Assembly: GCF_947387515.1 (NCBI RefSeq)
Contig: NZ_CANDOB010000004.1
Span: 124,001 to 188,000, forward strand
DNA: 64,000 bases
Source: Alkalihalobacillus sp. CinArs1
GTDB taxonomy: Bacteria > Bacillota > Bacilli > Bacillales > Guptibacillaceae
Reading direction: 5' to 3'
Shown: piece by piece, positions 32,632 through 41,905 of the stretch
Numbering within the stretch: position 1 is the first letter of the stretch
Layout: each line of letters opens with the position of its first letter
The notes under the pieces: model-generated
Database searches by the model: none
The model's input: only the letters and a program-made list of their open reading frames with translations
What the model was told of the DNA's origin: nothing
Program-made: the position numbers and the translations under genes

Positions 32632-32780
32632 AGTAGGAGTGAATACAGCTTGACTCCCGCGGTAGAACGGGCGACAGAGACCCCGGACCGGACGTTTTTT
32701 GTCCGGGAGGAGGATCGGGCGTTCGTCCGCAGGAAAGCAAGATGTATTCGTACTCCTACGGTATGGGAAGCACTGAATAG
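32632..32780 (+). repeat. Structured GC-rich intergenic repeat, copy 2
   Basis: Same family and orientation as the copy at 30335. Outer arms GTAGGAGT and GAATACA pair with TGTATTC and ACTCCTAC. The sequence of the second arm differs completely from copy 1 but pairing is kept. An inner hairpin CCGGAC-GTTTTTT-GTCCGG replaces the copy 1 hairpin. Conserved blocks: ACGGGCG, GAGACC, GTTCGTCCGC-GGAAAGC and GGTATGGGAAGCACTGAATA. No gene is seen in the 32485-32936 gap. Confidence 0.8.
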
Positions 32781-32936
32781 TTTTGAACCTCATCAATGAG
32801 GTTCTTTTTTGATTTAGCGCTACATCGTGCTAAATTGACAAAAAACAACAGGATTTCTATAATAACGAAGGAAAGCGATAACATGATGGTTTATCATAGA
32901 ATCTGTGAGACTGACCAGAGAGAAGGGGAGAGAACC

Positions 32937-34376
32937 ATGGCAGAAAAGCGTCCGATTACAGTTGCGACAGGGGACGGAATAGGTCCTGAAATTATGGAAG
33001 CAACGATGCACATTTTAGAACAAGCTGGGGCAGAAATAGAACCAGAGTATATTGATGTAGGTGAGAAAGTTTATCTTACAGGTAACTCCACAGGAATCCC
33101 ACAAGAAGCATGGGACTCATTACGTCGTACGAAAGTATTTCTAAAAGCACCGATCACAACACCTCAAGGTGGGGGCTATAAAAGCTTAAACGTTACGATT
33201 CGAACTGCTATGGGGTTGTATGCAAACGTTCGCCCATGCGTTTCGTATAGTCCAGTTATTGAAAACAAACATCCAGACATGGACTTAGTGATTGTACGTG
33301 AAAATGAAGAGGATCTATATGCAGGAATCGAACATCAACAAACTCCTGATGTTGTTCAAAGTCTAAAGTTGATTTCTCGTCCAGGTTCTGAGCGTATTGT
33401 TCGTTATGCGTTTGAGTATGCTCGTCAAAACAACCGAAAAAAGGTCACTTGCTTAGTGAAAGATAACATCATGAAATTAAGTGACGGTTTATTTCATCAA
33501 GTCTTTAAAGAAATCGCAGCGGAATATCCGGATATCGAATCTAGTCATTACATCGTAGATATTGGAATGGCGCGTATTGCAGATACACCTGAAGAGTTTG
33601 ATGTGATCGTAACACCAAACCTTTACGGAGATATTGCTTCCGATATAGCTGCTCAAATTGCTGGTAGTGTTGGTTTAGCGGGCTCTGCTAATATCGGTGA
33701 CGAAATCGCTATGTTTGAAGCAATACATGGAAGTGCACCGGATATCGCGGGCAAAGAAATTGCAAATCCGTCTGGCCTTTTACACGGAGCAATCATGATG
33801 CTCGTTCATATCGGACAGCCTGAAGCGGCTGAGAAGATTCATAATGCATGGTTGAAGACGATTGAAGACGGAGTTTTAACAGGCGACATGGCAAGAGGGA
33901 AAGCAGCTGTAGGAACGAAAGAATTTGCAGCGGCTGTCGTTGAACGTCTTGGTCAGTCTCCATCAACGCTCGAACCCGTTTCGTATAACAAGAAAACAAT
34001 TCAAAAAGAAAAAGATTTTGACCGTCCAAAACACGAAGTTGAGAGAGAATTAGATGGTACAGATGTCTTCTTATTCAACAACACACTTACTGTAGATGAA
34101 ATCGGCGAAAAGCTTGAAAGAGCGGCTGGAGAATCCTTTGAGTTCGTCATGATGACAAACCGCGGAGTGAAAGTTTATCCAAATGGTTTCTCAGAAACGT
34201 TCCTATCTGATCACTGGCGTTGCCGTTTCCAAAAGGCAGAAGGAAAGCAAGTCGAGCAGTCAGAAATACGTGAACTGCTTTCACGCATCGAAGACGAAGA
34301 GCTTGATTGGATCAAGATTGAAAACCTCTACCGTTTTAATGGGAAAATTGCTTATTCATTAGCACAAGGTCAATAA
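32937..34376 (+). CDS. Isocitrate dehydrogenase, Thermus-type with C-terminal extension
   Basis: 479 aa from the ATG at 32937 (AAGGGGAGAGAACC upstream). Beta-decarboxylating dehydrogenase: [10 protein letters not shown], substrate loop [29 protein letters not shown], metal/cofactor region [22 protein letters not shown], and [19 protein letters not shown]. After the normal end of the fold (about 335) comes a 140-residue extension with its own small alpha/beta domain ([23 protein letters not shown] ...), as in the Thermus enzyme. It stands apart from citZ/icd/mdh, the usual Bacillus context. NADP preference and in vivo substrate cannot be settled by eye; homoisocitrate or tartrate-type activity is an alternative. 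Confidence 0.8.
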   Translation: MAEKRPITVATGDGIGPEIMEATMHILEQAGAEIEPEYIDVGEKVYLTGNSTGIPQEAWDSLRRTKVFLKAPITTPQGGGYKSLNVTIRTAMGLYANVRPCVSYSPVIENKHPDMDLVIVRENEEDLYAGIEHQQTPDVVQSLKLISRPGSERIVRYAFEYARQNNRKKVTCLVKDNIMKLSDGLFHQVFKEIAAEYPDIESSHYIVDIGMARIADTPEEFDVIVTPNLYGDIASDIAAQIAGSVGLAGSANIGDEIAMFEAIHGSAPDIAGKEIANPSGLLHGAIMMLVHIGQPEAAEKIHNAWLKTIEDGVLTGDMARGKAAVGTKEFAAAVVERLGQSPSTLEPVSYNKKTIQKEKDFDRPKHEVERELDGTDVFLFNNTLTVDEIGEKLERAAGESFEFVMMTNRGVKVYPNGFSETFLSDHWRCRFQKAEGKQVEQSEIRELLSRIEDEELDWIKIENLYRFNGKIAYSLAQGQ

Positions 34377-34386
34377 ATGGGTATGA

Positions 34387-34420
34387 AAGCCTGTCGAGAA
34401 AATCTCGGCAGGCTTCTTTT
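34387..34420 (+). terminator. Terminator of the dehydrogenase gene
   Basis: AAGCCTG-T-CGAGA ... TCTCG-G-CAGGCTT stem followed by CTTTT. Confidence 0.85.
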
Positions 34421-34445
34421 AATAGGTGAATATAAGGCTAACTTT

Positions 34446-34470
34446 AAGCGCATTATAGCGCTTCTTTTTT
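34446..34470 (+). terminator. Second, backup terminator
   Basis: AAGCGC-ATTATA-GCGCTT then CTTTTTT, 26 bp after the first. Confidence 0.7.
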
Positions 34471-34493
34471 GTGTGTATGTTTGGATAATCAAA

Positions 34494-34525
34494 TGAATAG
34501 TGAGAACACTAACGTACAGATAGTA
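34494..34525 (+). promoter_or_regulatory. Possible sigma-G promoter of the ger operon
   Basis: TGAATA (34494-34499) at the right place for a sigma-G -35, 17-bp spacer, then CAGATAGTA, a poor match to CATnnTA. Suggested mainly because germinant receptors are forespore-expressed. Confidence 0.3.
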
Positions 34526-34550
34526 ATGGAGGAAAGAGGGGGTGATCTGT

Positions 34551-36029
34551 GTGTTTCAATGGCTAAGAAAACGACAAAAACCTGATCAGATAAAGAACTT
34601 ACCCCAACTCATTGCTAACTTGAAAACATCCGGGGACTTTCTCCATTTTAAAAGTGAACAGACCGGTATGCCATATTTTATCTATTACTTTAAGACGTTA
34701 GTTAATGAGCAAGAACTTAGCGAAAAAATCTTAGCGCCAATGGTGAAGAATAAGGTTTCATCTCTTAAAGAAGTCAAAGATACTGTTCCAATTCCAGGAA
34801 TCATTCTAACAGATGATCTTTCGGACATTTGTGAGAAAGTCATGATTGGGTATCTTATCCTTCGTTTCAACGAAAATTCGAACGAATGTGCTTTAATTCC
34901 TTCCCCTACAGATATTTCAAGAAAAGTGTCACAGCCTGAAGTAGAGTTCACAGTAGTAGGATCAAAGGAATCATTTGTGGAATCGCTTGATAAAAACCTT
35001 CACTTGATTCGTAAAAGACTGCCTGTACATGAGCTGAAAGCCTATGAAATAACAATTGGAAAACTTACACATACAAAAGTAGCTGTCCTTTATTTAGATG
35101 GCATTACGAATCAAGAAAATATACAGATAGTCAAAGATCGTCTTAAGGGCATTCATGTTGATCAAGTCGTAGATAATTCCGTCATCATGCAGCTTATTAC
35201 GGATAATAAGAACTCTCCTTTTCCTCAACTTGTTGATACAGAAAGGCCGGACAGAGCAGCATCCGTGCTTTGTGAAGGAAAGATCGTCATCTTATCAGAA
35301 GGCTCTCCTCAAGCTCTTCTTGGGCCTACAACATTTATCGAGTTTTTCTCAGCGTTCGAAGATTATTTCGTGAATTGGATAATCGCATCTACGGCACGAC
35401 TGATTCGAATATTTGCAGTGCTGTTCTCGATTCTCGTAACACCGCTCTATGTAGCAACATTGACGTATCACTACGAGCTTATCCCGAGCGACTTACTCAG
35501 TACGCTCGTAAGCTCAAGGCAGCAAATACCACTTCCTCCTATTCTAGAGGCAATATTCTTAGAACTATCGATCGAGCTATTAAGAGAGGCGGGGGCAAGG
35601 CTACCTACTAAGGTTGGTCAGACGATCGGTATCGTAGGTGGTATTGTAATCGGAACTGCTTCAGTTGAAGCGGGTTTAACGAGCAATGTTTTATTGATCA
35701 TCGTGGCGTTAGCAGCTCTTGCATCTTTTACAACACCTGTTTATCGCATGGGTAATACGATACGACTCATACGTTTTCCATTCTTACTCTTTGCTCATCT
35801 ATGGGGATTACTAGGAGTGGTCCTCTGCTTCTGTTTCTTACTTATTCATCTACTCCGATTAAAGTCCTTAGGCAAGCCGTTTCTTGAACCGATTTATCCA
35901 CTTCGTGTAAAAGATTTAAAGGATGCTTTGATCAGGTTACCTAATAAATTTCAAACGAAAAGACCGATTCAACTACAAACTGAATCGACGGTGAGGTTTG
36001 AAAAAGATAAGAACGAATTTCATGAATAG
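34551..36029 (+). CDS. Spore germinant receptor A subunit (GerA/GerKA family)
   Basis: About 492 aa. GTG at 34551 is chosen because GAGGGGGTGATC lies eight bases upstream and closely matches the 16S rRNA tail; GTG at 34542 is possible. Soluble N-terminal domain (about 1-270), then membrane helices (WIIASTARLIRIFAVLFSILVTPLYVA, GIVGGIVIGTASVEAGLTSNVLLIIVALAALASF). Hallmark patterns PTTFIEFFSAFEDYF and REAGARLPTKVGQTIGIVGG are present. It sits in the spore inner membrane with the B and C subunits and responds to small-molecule germinants. First gene of an A-B-C operon. Confidence 0.92.
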   Translation: MFQWLRKRQKPDQIKNLPQLIANLKTSGDFLHFKSEQTGMPYFIYYFKTLVNEQELSEKILAPMVKNKVSSLKEVKDTVPIPGIILTDDLSDICEKVMIGYLILRFNENSNECALIPSPTDISRKVSQPEVEFTVVGSKESFVESLDKNLHLIRKRLPVHELKAYEITIGKLTHTKVAVLYLDGITNQENIQIVKDRLKGIHVDQVVDNSVIMQLITDNKNSPFPQLVDTERPDRAASVLCEGKIVILSEGSPQALLGPTTFIEFFSAFEDYFVNWIIASTARLIRIFAVLFSILVTPLYVATLTYHYELIPSDLLSTLVSSRQQIPLPPILEAIFLELSIELLREAGARLPTKVGQTIGIVGGIVIGTASVEAGLTSNVLLIIVALAALASFTTPVYRMGNTIRLIRFPFLLFAHLWGLLGVVLCFCFLLIHLLRLKSLGKPFLEPIYPLRVKDLKDALIRLPNKFQTKRPIQLQTESTVRFEKDKNEFHE

Positions 36030-36051
36030 CAGGTGAAAGGAGAGATTTTAT

Positions 36052-37146
36052 ATGCGAGATGCGGAAGTTAAAGAACAACATAAAATTTCACCTTTCCTTG
36101 TGTTTTATTTAGTTCATACGATGCAAGTAGGCGTTGGGGTTATGGGATTTCAGCGCATCGTTACAAAAGAAGCAGGGAACGATGCGTGGATATCAGTTCT
36201 GGCGGCAGGATTAAGCCTTCACCTGATCATCTTTCTCATGTACAAAATATTGTTAAAAGAAAATGGTGATATCATTTCAGTGCATAAAAACCTTTTTGGG
36301 AAATGGTTGGGAGGTTTTCTGAGCTGGATTCTTATTATTTATTTTATCGCGATGAGCATTACCGTTTTAAGAACATACATAGAAGTGGTGCAAGTTTGGA
36401 TGTTTCCAGATCTTAATAAATGGATATTTGGATGTGTTTTTTTACTCCTCGTCTACTACTGCCTTTCTGGCGGTTTTAAGGTCGTTACGGGTATTTCCTT
36501 CTTTGGAGTCGTGTTACCGTTCTATCTTCTTCTAACGATGGCGTTTCCGTTGTATCACGGTCATTTTAGAGACCTTCTACCGGTACTTAATCATTCGATT
36601 TCAGAACTCTATGCAGGTGCAAAAGGTGCTTCACTTCCATACTTGGGCTTCTCGACACTTCTTATTTATTTTCCGTTCATCAAAGACCCTGCCAAATCGC
36701 ATCGTTGGGCTCAAGGCGGACATCTCTTAACGGTTTTTATGTATGTGGTCGTCATGGTCGCTACAATCGCTTTTTTTAGTGAGCGTCAGTTAGAAAAAAC
36801 AATTTGGGCAACGTTAACTACGTGGAAAATTGCTGAGATGCCGTTTGTAGAACGCTTTGAGTACATTGGTATTGCAACTTGGGCACTCGTTATTCTTCCG
36901 AATATGTGTATCACAGTCTGGGTTGCAGGGAGAGGAATCAGAAGGCTCATCAAAGTGAAGCAAAGAAAGGCGACAATTCCAATCCTGATTTTAGTATTGA
37001 TTGTGAATGGCATGCTTACGGAAAGAGGAAACATCGATTTGTTGAATAGTAGTATAAGTGAGGTTGGGTTTTATATGACTTATATCTATATACCTCTTCT
37101 TTTTCTTTTACAATTCATCGTATACAAAGTGAGGAAGCTACAATGA
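36052..37146 (+). CDS. Spore germinant receptor B subunit (GerB/GerKB family permease-like)
   Basis: 364 aa, about ten transmembrane helices, of the APC-like endospore germination permease family (FLVFYLVHTMQVGVGVMGFQRIV at the start, HSISELYAGAKGASLPYLGFSTLLIYFPFI in the middle). It binds the germinant. AGGAGAGATTTTAT precedes the ATG. The stop overlaps the start of the C subunit gene (ATGA), giving tight coupling. Confidence 0.92.
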   Translation: MRDAEVKEQHKISPFLVFYLVHTMQVGVGVMGFQRIVTKEAGNDAWISVLAAGLSLHLIIFLMYKILLKENGDIISVHKNLFGKWLGGFLSWILIIYFIAMSITVLRTYIEVVQVWMFPDLNKWIFGCVFLLLVYYCLSGGFKVVTGISFFGVVLPFYLLLTMAFPLYHGHFRDLLPVLNHSISELYAGAKGASLPYLGFSTLLIYFPFIKDPAKSHRWAQGGHLLTVFMYVVVMVATIAFFSERQLEKTIWATLTTWKIAEMPFVERFEYIGIATWALVILPNMCITVWVAGRGIRRLIKVKQRKATIPILILVLIVNGMLTERGNIDLLNSSISEVGFYMTYIYIPLLFLLQFIVYKVRKLQ

Positions 37147-38213
37147 AATTACCAGTGCTATTATGCATAAGCATTCTTTTACTTAGTGGCTGTGTAGAAA
37201 ATTCAGTTGTGGACGACATTCAGATGGTAACCGTTATTGGATATGAAAAAGGAGAGGATGGAAAAATTAAAGGAATCGCAGTTGCTCCGCAATTTCAGGC
37301 AGATGGAACGATTCAGAACAGTGTTTATATTGAGGAAGCTGAAATTAGTAAGGAAATAAGAAGTCAATACAATTCGGAATCTCCAAAGCCTTTCGTAAGT
37401 GGGAAATTACAGCTCGCGATTTATAGCAGAGAGATTGCTGAAGAAGATGGAATCATGGAACTCACAGATACCCTTCAAAGAGATCCTTTTATTGGGTCAC
37501 GTGCGTTTCTAGCGATTTCAGATACCGACATCGAAAAAATGTTAAGTACGAACTTTGGGAATGCAGATACAGGTCATTTTCTTCATAGTCTTTTAGACCA
37601 TAACAGTAATTATGGAATGTTACCGAAAACCAATTTACATAACTTTTTCTACTATTACTTTTCAGAAGGAAATGATCCATTTCTTCCACTCATCACGTTA
37701 GAGGAAGGAAAAGTGAAGATCGCGGGGCTAGCTTTACTAAAGGAAGATAAAATGGTAGCTGAATTGCCTGCTGACGATCTCTTTACATTCAAAATCCTTT
37801 ATGAAAATTTCAGCAGCAACGATTCGTTTACAACCGACCTAGGTAATGGTGATCATGCATCAATATACAATATTGCTTCAAAAAGAAACATCGACTTAAA
37901 AATGTTAAAGAAGAACGAGATTACGATAAAAGGTAAAGTGTTGGGTGTTATAAAAGAGTATACAGGAGAGGAATTAAGTGCCAAAGTGATAGATAAGATA
38001 GAAAAGGATATGGAGGCAGAGGTTGAAGCGAAAGGAAGAGAGATGATTAAGAAATTCCAGGAGGAGGGCATCGATCCGCTGGGTCTTGGAAACGCTGTAC
38101 GCAGTGTAACGAGAGGAAAGTTTGATTACGATCAGTGGAAGGACCGTTATCAAGAAGTTGATATTAAATTTAATATGCAGGTCGTGATAACAGAGTCAGG
38201 AGTAATCGAATAA
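37143..38213 (+). CDS. Spore germinant receptor C subunit lipoprotein (GerC/GerKC family)
   Basis: 356 aa. Lipobox LSGC with Cys17; the protein is anchored outside the spore inner membrane. The N-terminal half carries the Ger(x)C pattern (VVDDIQMVTVIGYEKGEDGK, SGKLQLAIYSREIAEEDGIMELTDTLQRDPFIG). The C-terminal domain ends with DYDQWKDRYQEVDIKFNMQVVITESGVIE, typical of the family. Third gene of a complete receptor operon, closed by a terminator. Confidence 0.92.
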   Translation: MKLPVLLCISILLLSGCVENSVVDDIQMVTVIGYEKGEDGKIKGIAVAPQFQADGTIQNSVYIEEAEISKEIRSQYNSESPKPFVSGKLQLAIYSREIAEEDGIMELTDTLQRDPFIGSRAFLAISDTDIEKMLSTNFGNADTGHFLHSLLDHNSNYGMLPKTNLHNFFYYYFSEGNDPFLPLITLEEGKVKIAGLALLKEDKMVAELPADDLFTFKILYENFSSNDSFTTDLGNGDHASIYNIASKRNIDLKMLKKNEITIKGKVLGVIKEYTGEELSAKVIDKIEKDMEAEVEAKGREMIKKFQEEGIDPLGLGNAVRSVTRGKFDYDQWKDRYQEVDIKFNMQVVITESGVIE

Positions 38214-38214
38214 G

Positions 38215-38249
38215 AAAAAACGCATCCAAGATCAGTTGGATGCGTTTTG
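38215..38249. terminator. Bidirectional terminator of the ger operon
   Basis: AAAACGCATCCAA-GATCAG-TTGGATGCGTTTT; also placed to end the convergent FMN reductase gene. Confidence 0.9.
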
Positions 38250-38795
38250 TTGTGTTTCCGTCGGCTGGTTCACTTGTTTAGTGAGGGTGATCAGTTCTTT
38301 CACTACGACTAATAATCGTTCTTTCGCTTGTTCGTCTGCCATGTATCCTTTCTCATCAAAGCAAGTCGGATCGGCGCAAAACTGGTCAGGCAGCACGAGT
38401 GCGTATAAGCCGCGCATCACTGTTCTCATGTTGTTAAGAGCATTGATGCCGCCTTTACCACCGCCACCTACGGAAGCAAGCGCTGTAGGCTTATGTTTAA
38501 AATGACTTCCCCCAAGAAAATCAAGGGCGTTTTTTAGGGCGCCGCTCATGCCGTTATGGTACTCAGGTGAGCAAAGAAAGAAAGCATCAGCTTTCGTCGC
38601 ATATTCTAAGAGGCGCTGTACCTCAGGATGCTCTAGGTCTGATTGATCGCCTTTGAAAAGCGGTAGTTCATGAAAATTCACATCAAAGGAGAGGACGTTG
38701 ATCCCTTTTTCATCTAGTTCGTCAATAATTGTGTTCGATAAGTTGCGTGTCATGGATTGTTCACGTGGGCTGCCATTGATTACAAGAATATTCAT
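38232..38795 (-). CDS. NADPH-dependent FMN reductase / azoreductase-like flavoprotein
   Basis: 187 aa flavodoxin-like enzyme. INGSPREQSMTRNLS binds the FMN phosphate; the SPEYHNGMSGALKNALDFL motif is the family signature. B. subtilis relatives include YhdA/Azr-type quinone or azo reductases. AAAGGGGAATACGC precedes the ATG. The natural substrate is unknown. Monocistronic. Confidence 0.85.
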   Translation of the reverse strand: MNILVINGSPREQSMTRNLSNTIIDELDEKGINVLSFDVNFHELPLFKGDQSDLEHPEVQRLLEYATKADAFFLCSPEYHNGMSGALKNALDFLGGSHFKHKPTALASVGGGGKGGINALNNMRTVMRGLYALVLPDQFCADPTCFDEKGYMADEQAKERLLVVVKELITLTKQVNQPTETQQNASN

Positions 38796-38889
38796 GCGTA
38801 TTCCCCTTTCATTATTTTTTCTATACTTTTAGATTATCAGAATAGAGAGAAGTCGTAATCCACAGAATGACCGATACCATTCTCAGACT

Positions 38890-39543
38890 TTAGTCGTATG
38901 CGTCAAACCAGTTCTTTCGGGTAGCTAGTAATGCAGCTTGTGTTCGATCGTGTAGTCCTAGTTTGGAGAGGATACTGCTGACATGCGTTTTGACTGTCTT
39001 TTCGGTAATATATAGCGTTGTCGCGATCTCTTTATTGCTTTTACCTGTTGTGATTTCTCGTAATACGTCTTTCTCCCTCGGTGTAAGCATTTCGAGTGAT
39101 GGCTCACCTTCTGCGTCTGAAGTCCCATTCATATGTGAAAGTATTTGATTCGTTGCTTGAGGATGGAGGTGACGGTGTCCTTTATAAGCAGAACGGATTG
39201 TAAAGATCAGTTCGTCCGGGTCGATATCCTTTAGTTGATATCCTTCTGCACCTGCTCGAATAGCCGGTAAAACGTGTTCTTGATCAGAGAAACTCGTGAG
39301 AATGATGATTTTGGTTTTCGGTAATTGTTTTTTAATGCTTTTAGTGGCTTGAATGCCATCCATCTCAGGCATGATAAGGTCCATCAAAATAACATCTGGA
39401 TGAAGTTCTTCAGCTAAGTCTACTGCTTCCTTTCCTGTTGCCGCTTCGCCTACGATTTCGATGTCTGTCTGCGTTTGTAAGAAGAGTCTCAATCCTTTTC
39501 GTACCATTAAATGATCATCTGCAAGGAGAAGTTTTATTTTCAT
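38890..39543 (-). CDS. NarL/LuxR-family response regulator
   Basis: 217 aa. Receiver domain with ADDHLMVRKGLRLFL, phospho-acceptor Asp55 in VILMDLIMPEMDG, Thr/Ser at ILTSFS, and Lys in YQLKD. A LuxR-type HTH follows (LTPREKDVLREITTGKSNKEIATTLYITEKTVKTHVSSILSKLGLHDRTQAALLA). It lies 12 bp after the histidine kinase gene on the same strand, making a two-component pair of the YhcZ-type group. Targets unknown. Confidence 0.9.
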   Translation of the reverse strand: MKIKLLLADDHLMVRKGLRLFLQTQTDIEIVGEAATGKEAVDLAEELHPDVILMDLIMPEMDGIQATKSIKKQLPKTKIIILTSFSDQEHVLPAIRAGAEGYQLKDIDPDELIFTIRSAYKGHRHLHPQATNQILSHMNGTSDAEGEPSLEMLTPREKDVLREITTGKSNKEIATTLYITEKTVKTHVSSILSKLGLHDRTQAALLATRKNWFDAYD

Positions 39544-39555
39544 ATCGATCCCTTT

Positions 39556-41154
39556 CTACTTCATTAGCGGCAGAACGGCTTTAACCGTAGTGCCTTGAGT
39601 TGGAATACTATTGATTTCTAAGGAACCGCCTAGCAGCTCCGTTCGTTCTTTCATTCCCTGAATCCCTAACGTGAGTGACGAATGTGTGGTTGGGTCAAAT
39701 CCTTTTCCTGAATCTTGAATCGTAAGCGCTACTTGCTTTTCCTGTATCTCCAAACTAATTCGAACATCTTTCACGTTTGCGTGATTGTGTACATTGTTTA
39801 ACGCTTCTTGACCGACCCTCCACAAAGCCTCTTCAATAAACCTCGGTAACTCTTTAATGCCTTCTGTCTCAGAGTGAGGCTCTAAGTTAAGACCTGTCGC
39901 ATAGGAATTTAATGAAGTCATAAGACCGGCCTCCATTCCAGCAGGTCTTAGCTGCCAGATCAGGGTTCTCATTTCACGCATCGCGTCCTGAGCCATCTGC
40001 TGAATATCTGATAGCGCATCTGTTAGAACAGGGTTTTCTTCTTTTTGTGAGCTGCGCGCTCCTCTAGCCGTCATCGACAAGGAGAAGAGCTTCTGACTAA
40101 CAGAATCATGAAGATCCCTCGCTAACCTGTTCCTTTCTTCAGCGAGAAGCAGCTCTTGTTTCTTGTAATTTAGTTTTACATGTTCAATCGCTAGAGCCAT
40201 ATGATCTGCGATTGCTTTCGTAACATCCTTTTCACTACTTTCAAAAGCGTTGTCTTTTTCATTTGCTACTAAAAGAACGCCGATATGCTCATCTTTTACT
40301 GAAACTGGTAATGAGAGCGTTGAAGCTGCCTCTGGATATAGTGAAAACTCACTAGTTGTCTCCACAGTTTGCTGTTCATCAAAAGCTTGATCGATCATAG
40401 GAAGTTCTTCTTTAGCGTAACATTCTTTCGAAAGTGATTTTTCCCCATCTATATGATGTTTAGATAACAGAAAATCGTTTCCCTCTTTTACAAAAAAGCC
40501 AACAAATGGCCATCCATAGCATTTGCCTGTACGATTTATTACGATGTCGATGATATGATCGATTCGTTCTTGTTTCCAAAGTTCTCTCGTAATCGTTTCG
40601 AGTTTAGAGAAATTCTCGCCACGCTTTTGTTCACTTTCAAACAGTAGCGTCCGTTTAATAGCGGTACCAATTTGAAATGCAACAGATTCTAATAACGTTA
40701 ATTCTTCATCTGAAAACTGTTCTTTTCCAGGAGACCCGACGTTAAGTAACCCGAACGTTTCACCTGCTGCAGCAAGAGGTACGGTAGCATGATGCGTCAG
40801 TCCCTCAGTATTACCGAGTTTTAACTTCGTGGCATCTTCTAGACGCTTGCATTCAATGATGTTTACAGCTTCTTTAAGCCTGCCATCCCAATAACGGTTC
40901 AAGCACCAGCATGATCCAGAACACATCAACTGCTTGTTGTTCTGTGACAAGGCTTGAGGTAAATGTGAGTCTGCAGTACACGTAAAGCTCGATCGATCGT
41001 GTGTGAGAAATATCCATCCAGATGTTAGTCCGGTTACACTCAGCAATTCTTCTAACACAGCCTGGAGCATCTTCTCTAAATCAGTCGAACGGTTTAGCGT
41101 TTCAGCGATCGCTTTAAGCGTTAACAGTTCTTGTTCGTGTTGCTTATCTTCCAC
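39556..41154 (-). CDS. GAF-domain sensor histidine kinase (HisKA_3 type)
   Basis: About 532 aa from GTG at 41154 (GGAGGGAGAGACT upstream; a TTG at 41169 lies before that site). No membrane segment: a cytosolic sensor. Two GAF domains (about 20-165 and 190-330), then HisKA_3 with RLARDLHDSVSQKLFSL (phospho-His349) and an HATPase with NNVHNHA and LTIQDSGKGFDP. GAF1 holds a cysteine cluster, Cys78-x3-Cys82-x-Cys84-x17-Cys102, a candidate redox or metal site. It partners with the response regulator directly downstream. Confidence 0.88.
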   Translation of the reverse strand: MEDKQHEQELLTLKAIAETLNRSTDLEKMLQAVLEELLSVTGLTSGWIFLTHDRSSFTCTADSHLPQALSQNNKQLMCSGSCWCLNRYWDGRLKEAVNIIECKRLEDATKLKLGNTEGLTHHATVPLAAAGETFGLLNVGSPGKEQFSDEELTLLESVAFQIGTAIKRTLLFESEQKRGENFSKLETITRELWKQERIDHIIDIVINRTGKCYGWPFVGFFVKEGNDFLLSKHHIDGEKSLSKECYAKEELPMIDQAFDEQQTVETTSEFSLYPEAASTLSLPVSVKDEHIGVLLVANEKDNAFESSEKDVTKAIADHMALAIEHVKLNYKKQELLLAEERNRLARDLHDSVSQKLFSLSMTARGARSSQKEENPVLTDALSDIQQMAQDAMREMRTLIWQLRPAGMEAGLMTSLNSYATGLNLEPHSETEGIKELPRFIEEALWRVGQEALNNVHNHANVKDVRISLEIQEKQVALTIQDSGKGFDPTTHSSLTLGIQGMKERTELLGGSLEINSIPTQGTTVKAVLPLMK

Positions 41155-41374
41155 AGTCTCTCCCTCCAAAAAACGTACAAATAGTAGAGTTCATTATACT
41201 ACAAGAACCTCAGTTTCTAAATTCGCTTTGAGAAGATTTGAAAGAATTTGATTACTTCTACGTTATGATCATGTAACAAATATATCGTTAAGAATACGCT
41301 TTCAACCACAGCGTTATTTTCTAGAGGAACCGGGTATATCATTACTACTTCAATCCATAAGGAGAGTGAATAGT

Positions 41375-41866
41375 ATGTATTCAAGAATTCTGGTTGCCTA
41401 TGATCGTTCTGAAGATAGTGAAAAAGCATTGCATCAAGCAGTAAAGCTTGCAGAGCTCAACCAAGCCTCCCTCACGCTTGTACATGTGATGAAAGACTCG
41501 AATAAGTTTTCGACTCAGGCTGCAACGAGAATTCCTTATGGAACTGGTAGCATTGGAAATGAGGGCCATGCTGGCGTTCCTTCTCCTGTGAACGAAAATA
41601 CTGAAGGCATGAACATTGAACGAAGTCAGGGAGAAGCCATGCTGAGGGAAGTGAAAGAAACTTTAAGGCATATGGGTATAAACGTACACACAGAAGTAAG
41701 AGCAGGTGATCCTGCTAAGGAGATAGTAGATCTAGCTGTTATGACGGAAGCAGAGTTAATCGTGATTGGCAGCAGAGGTTTGAGTGGTGTGAAAAAATGG
41801 ATGTTAGGAAGCGTTAGTCAGAAAGTAACCCAGCAATCACCATGTCAGGTATTAATCGTGAAATAA
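41375..41866 (+). CDS. Universal stress protein, UspA family
   Basis: 163 aa from the ATG at 41375 (AAGGAGAGTGAATAGT upstream). Usp fold: RILVAYDRSEDSEKALHQAVKLAEL at the start, ATP-binding C-terminal motif GSRGLSGVKKWMLGSVSQKV (the G-2x-G-9x-G-S pattern), and CQVLIVK at the end. A Gly/Pro-rich insert lies at about 48-80. Likely an ATP-binding stress protein; the role is not specified. Own terminator. Confidence 0.9.
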   Translation: MYSRILVAYDRSEDSEKALHQAVKLAELNQASLTLVHVMKDSNKFSTQAATRIPYGTGSIGNEGHAGVPSPVNENTEGMNIERSQGEAMLREVKETLRHMGINVHTEVRAGDPAKEIVDLAVMTEAELIVIGSRGLSGVKKWMLGSVSQKVTQQSPCQVLIVK

Positions 41867-41875
41867 TTCATGATG

Positions 41876-41903
41876 AGAGAGCCTCTAGTCAGGCTCTCTT
41901 TTT
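41876..41903 (+). terminator. Terminator of the usp gene
   Basis: AGAGAGCCT-CTAGTC-AGGCTCTCT then T4. Confidence 0.85.
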
Positions 41904-41905
41904 CA

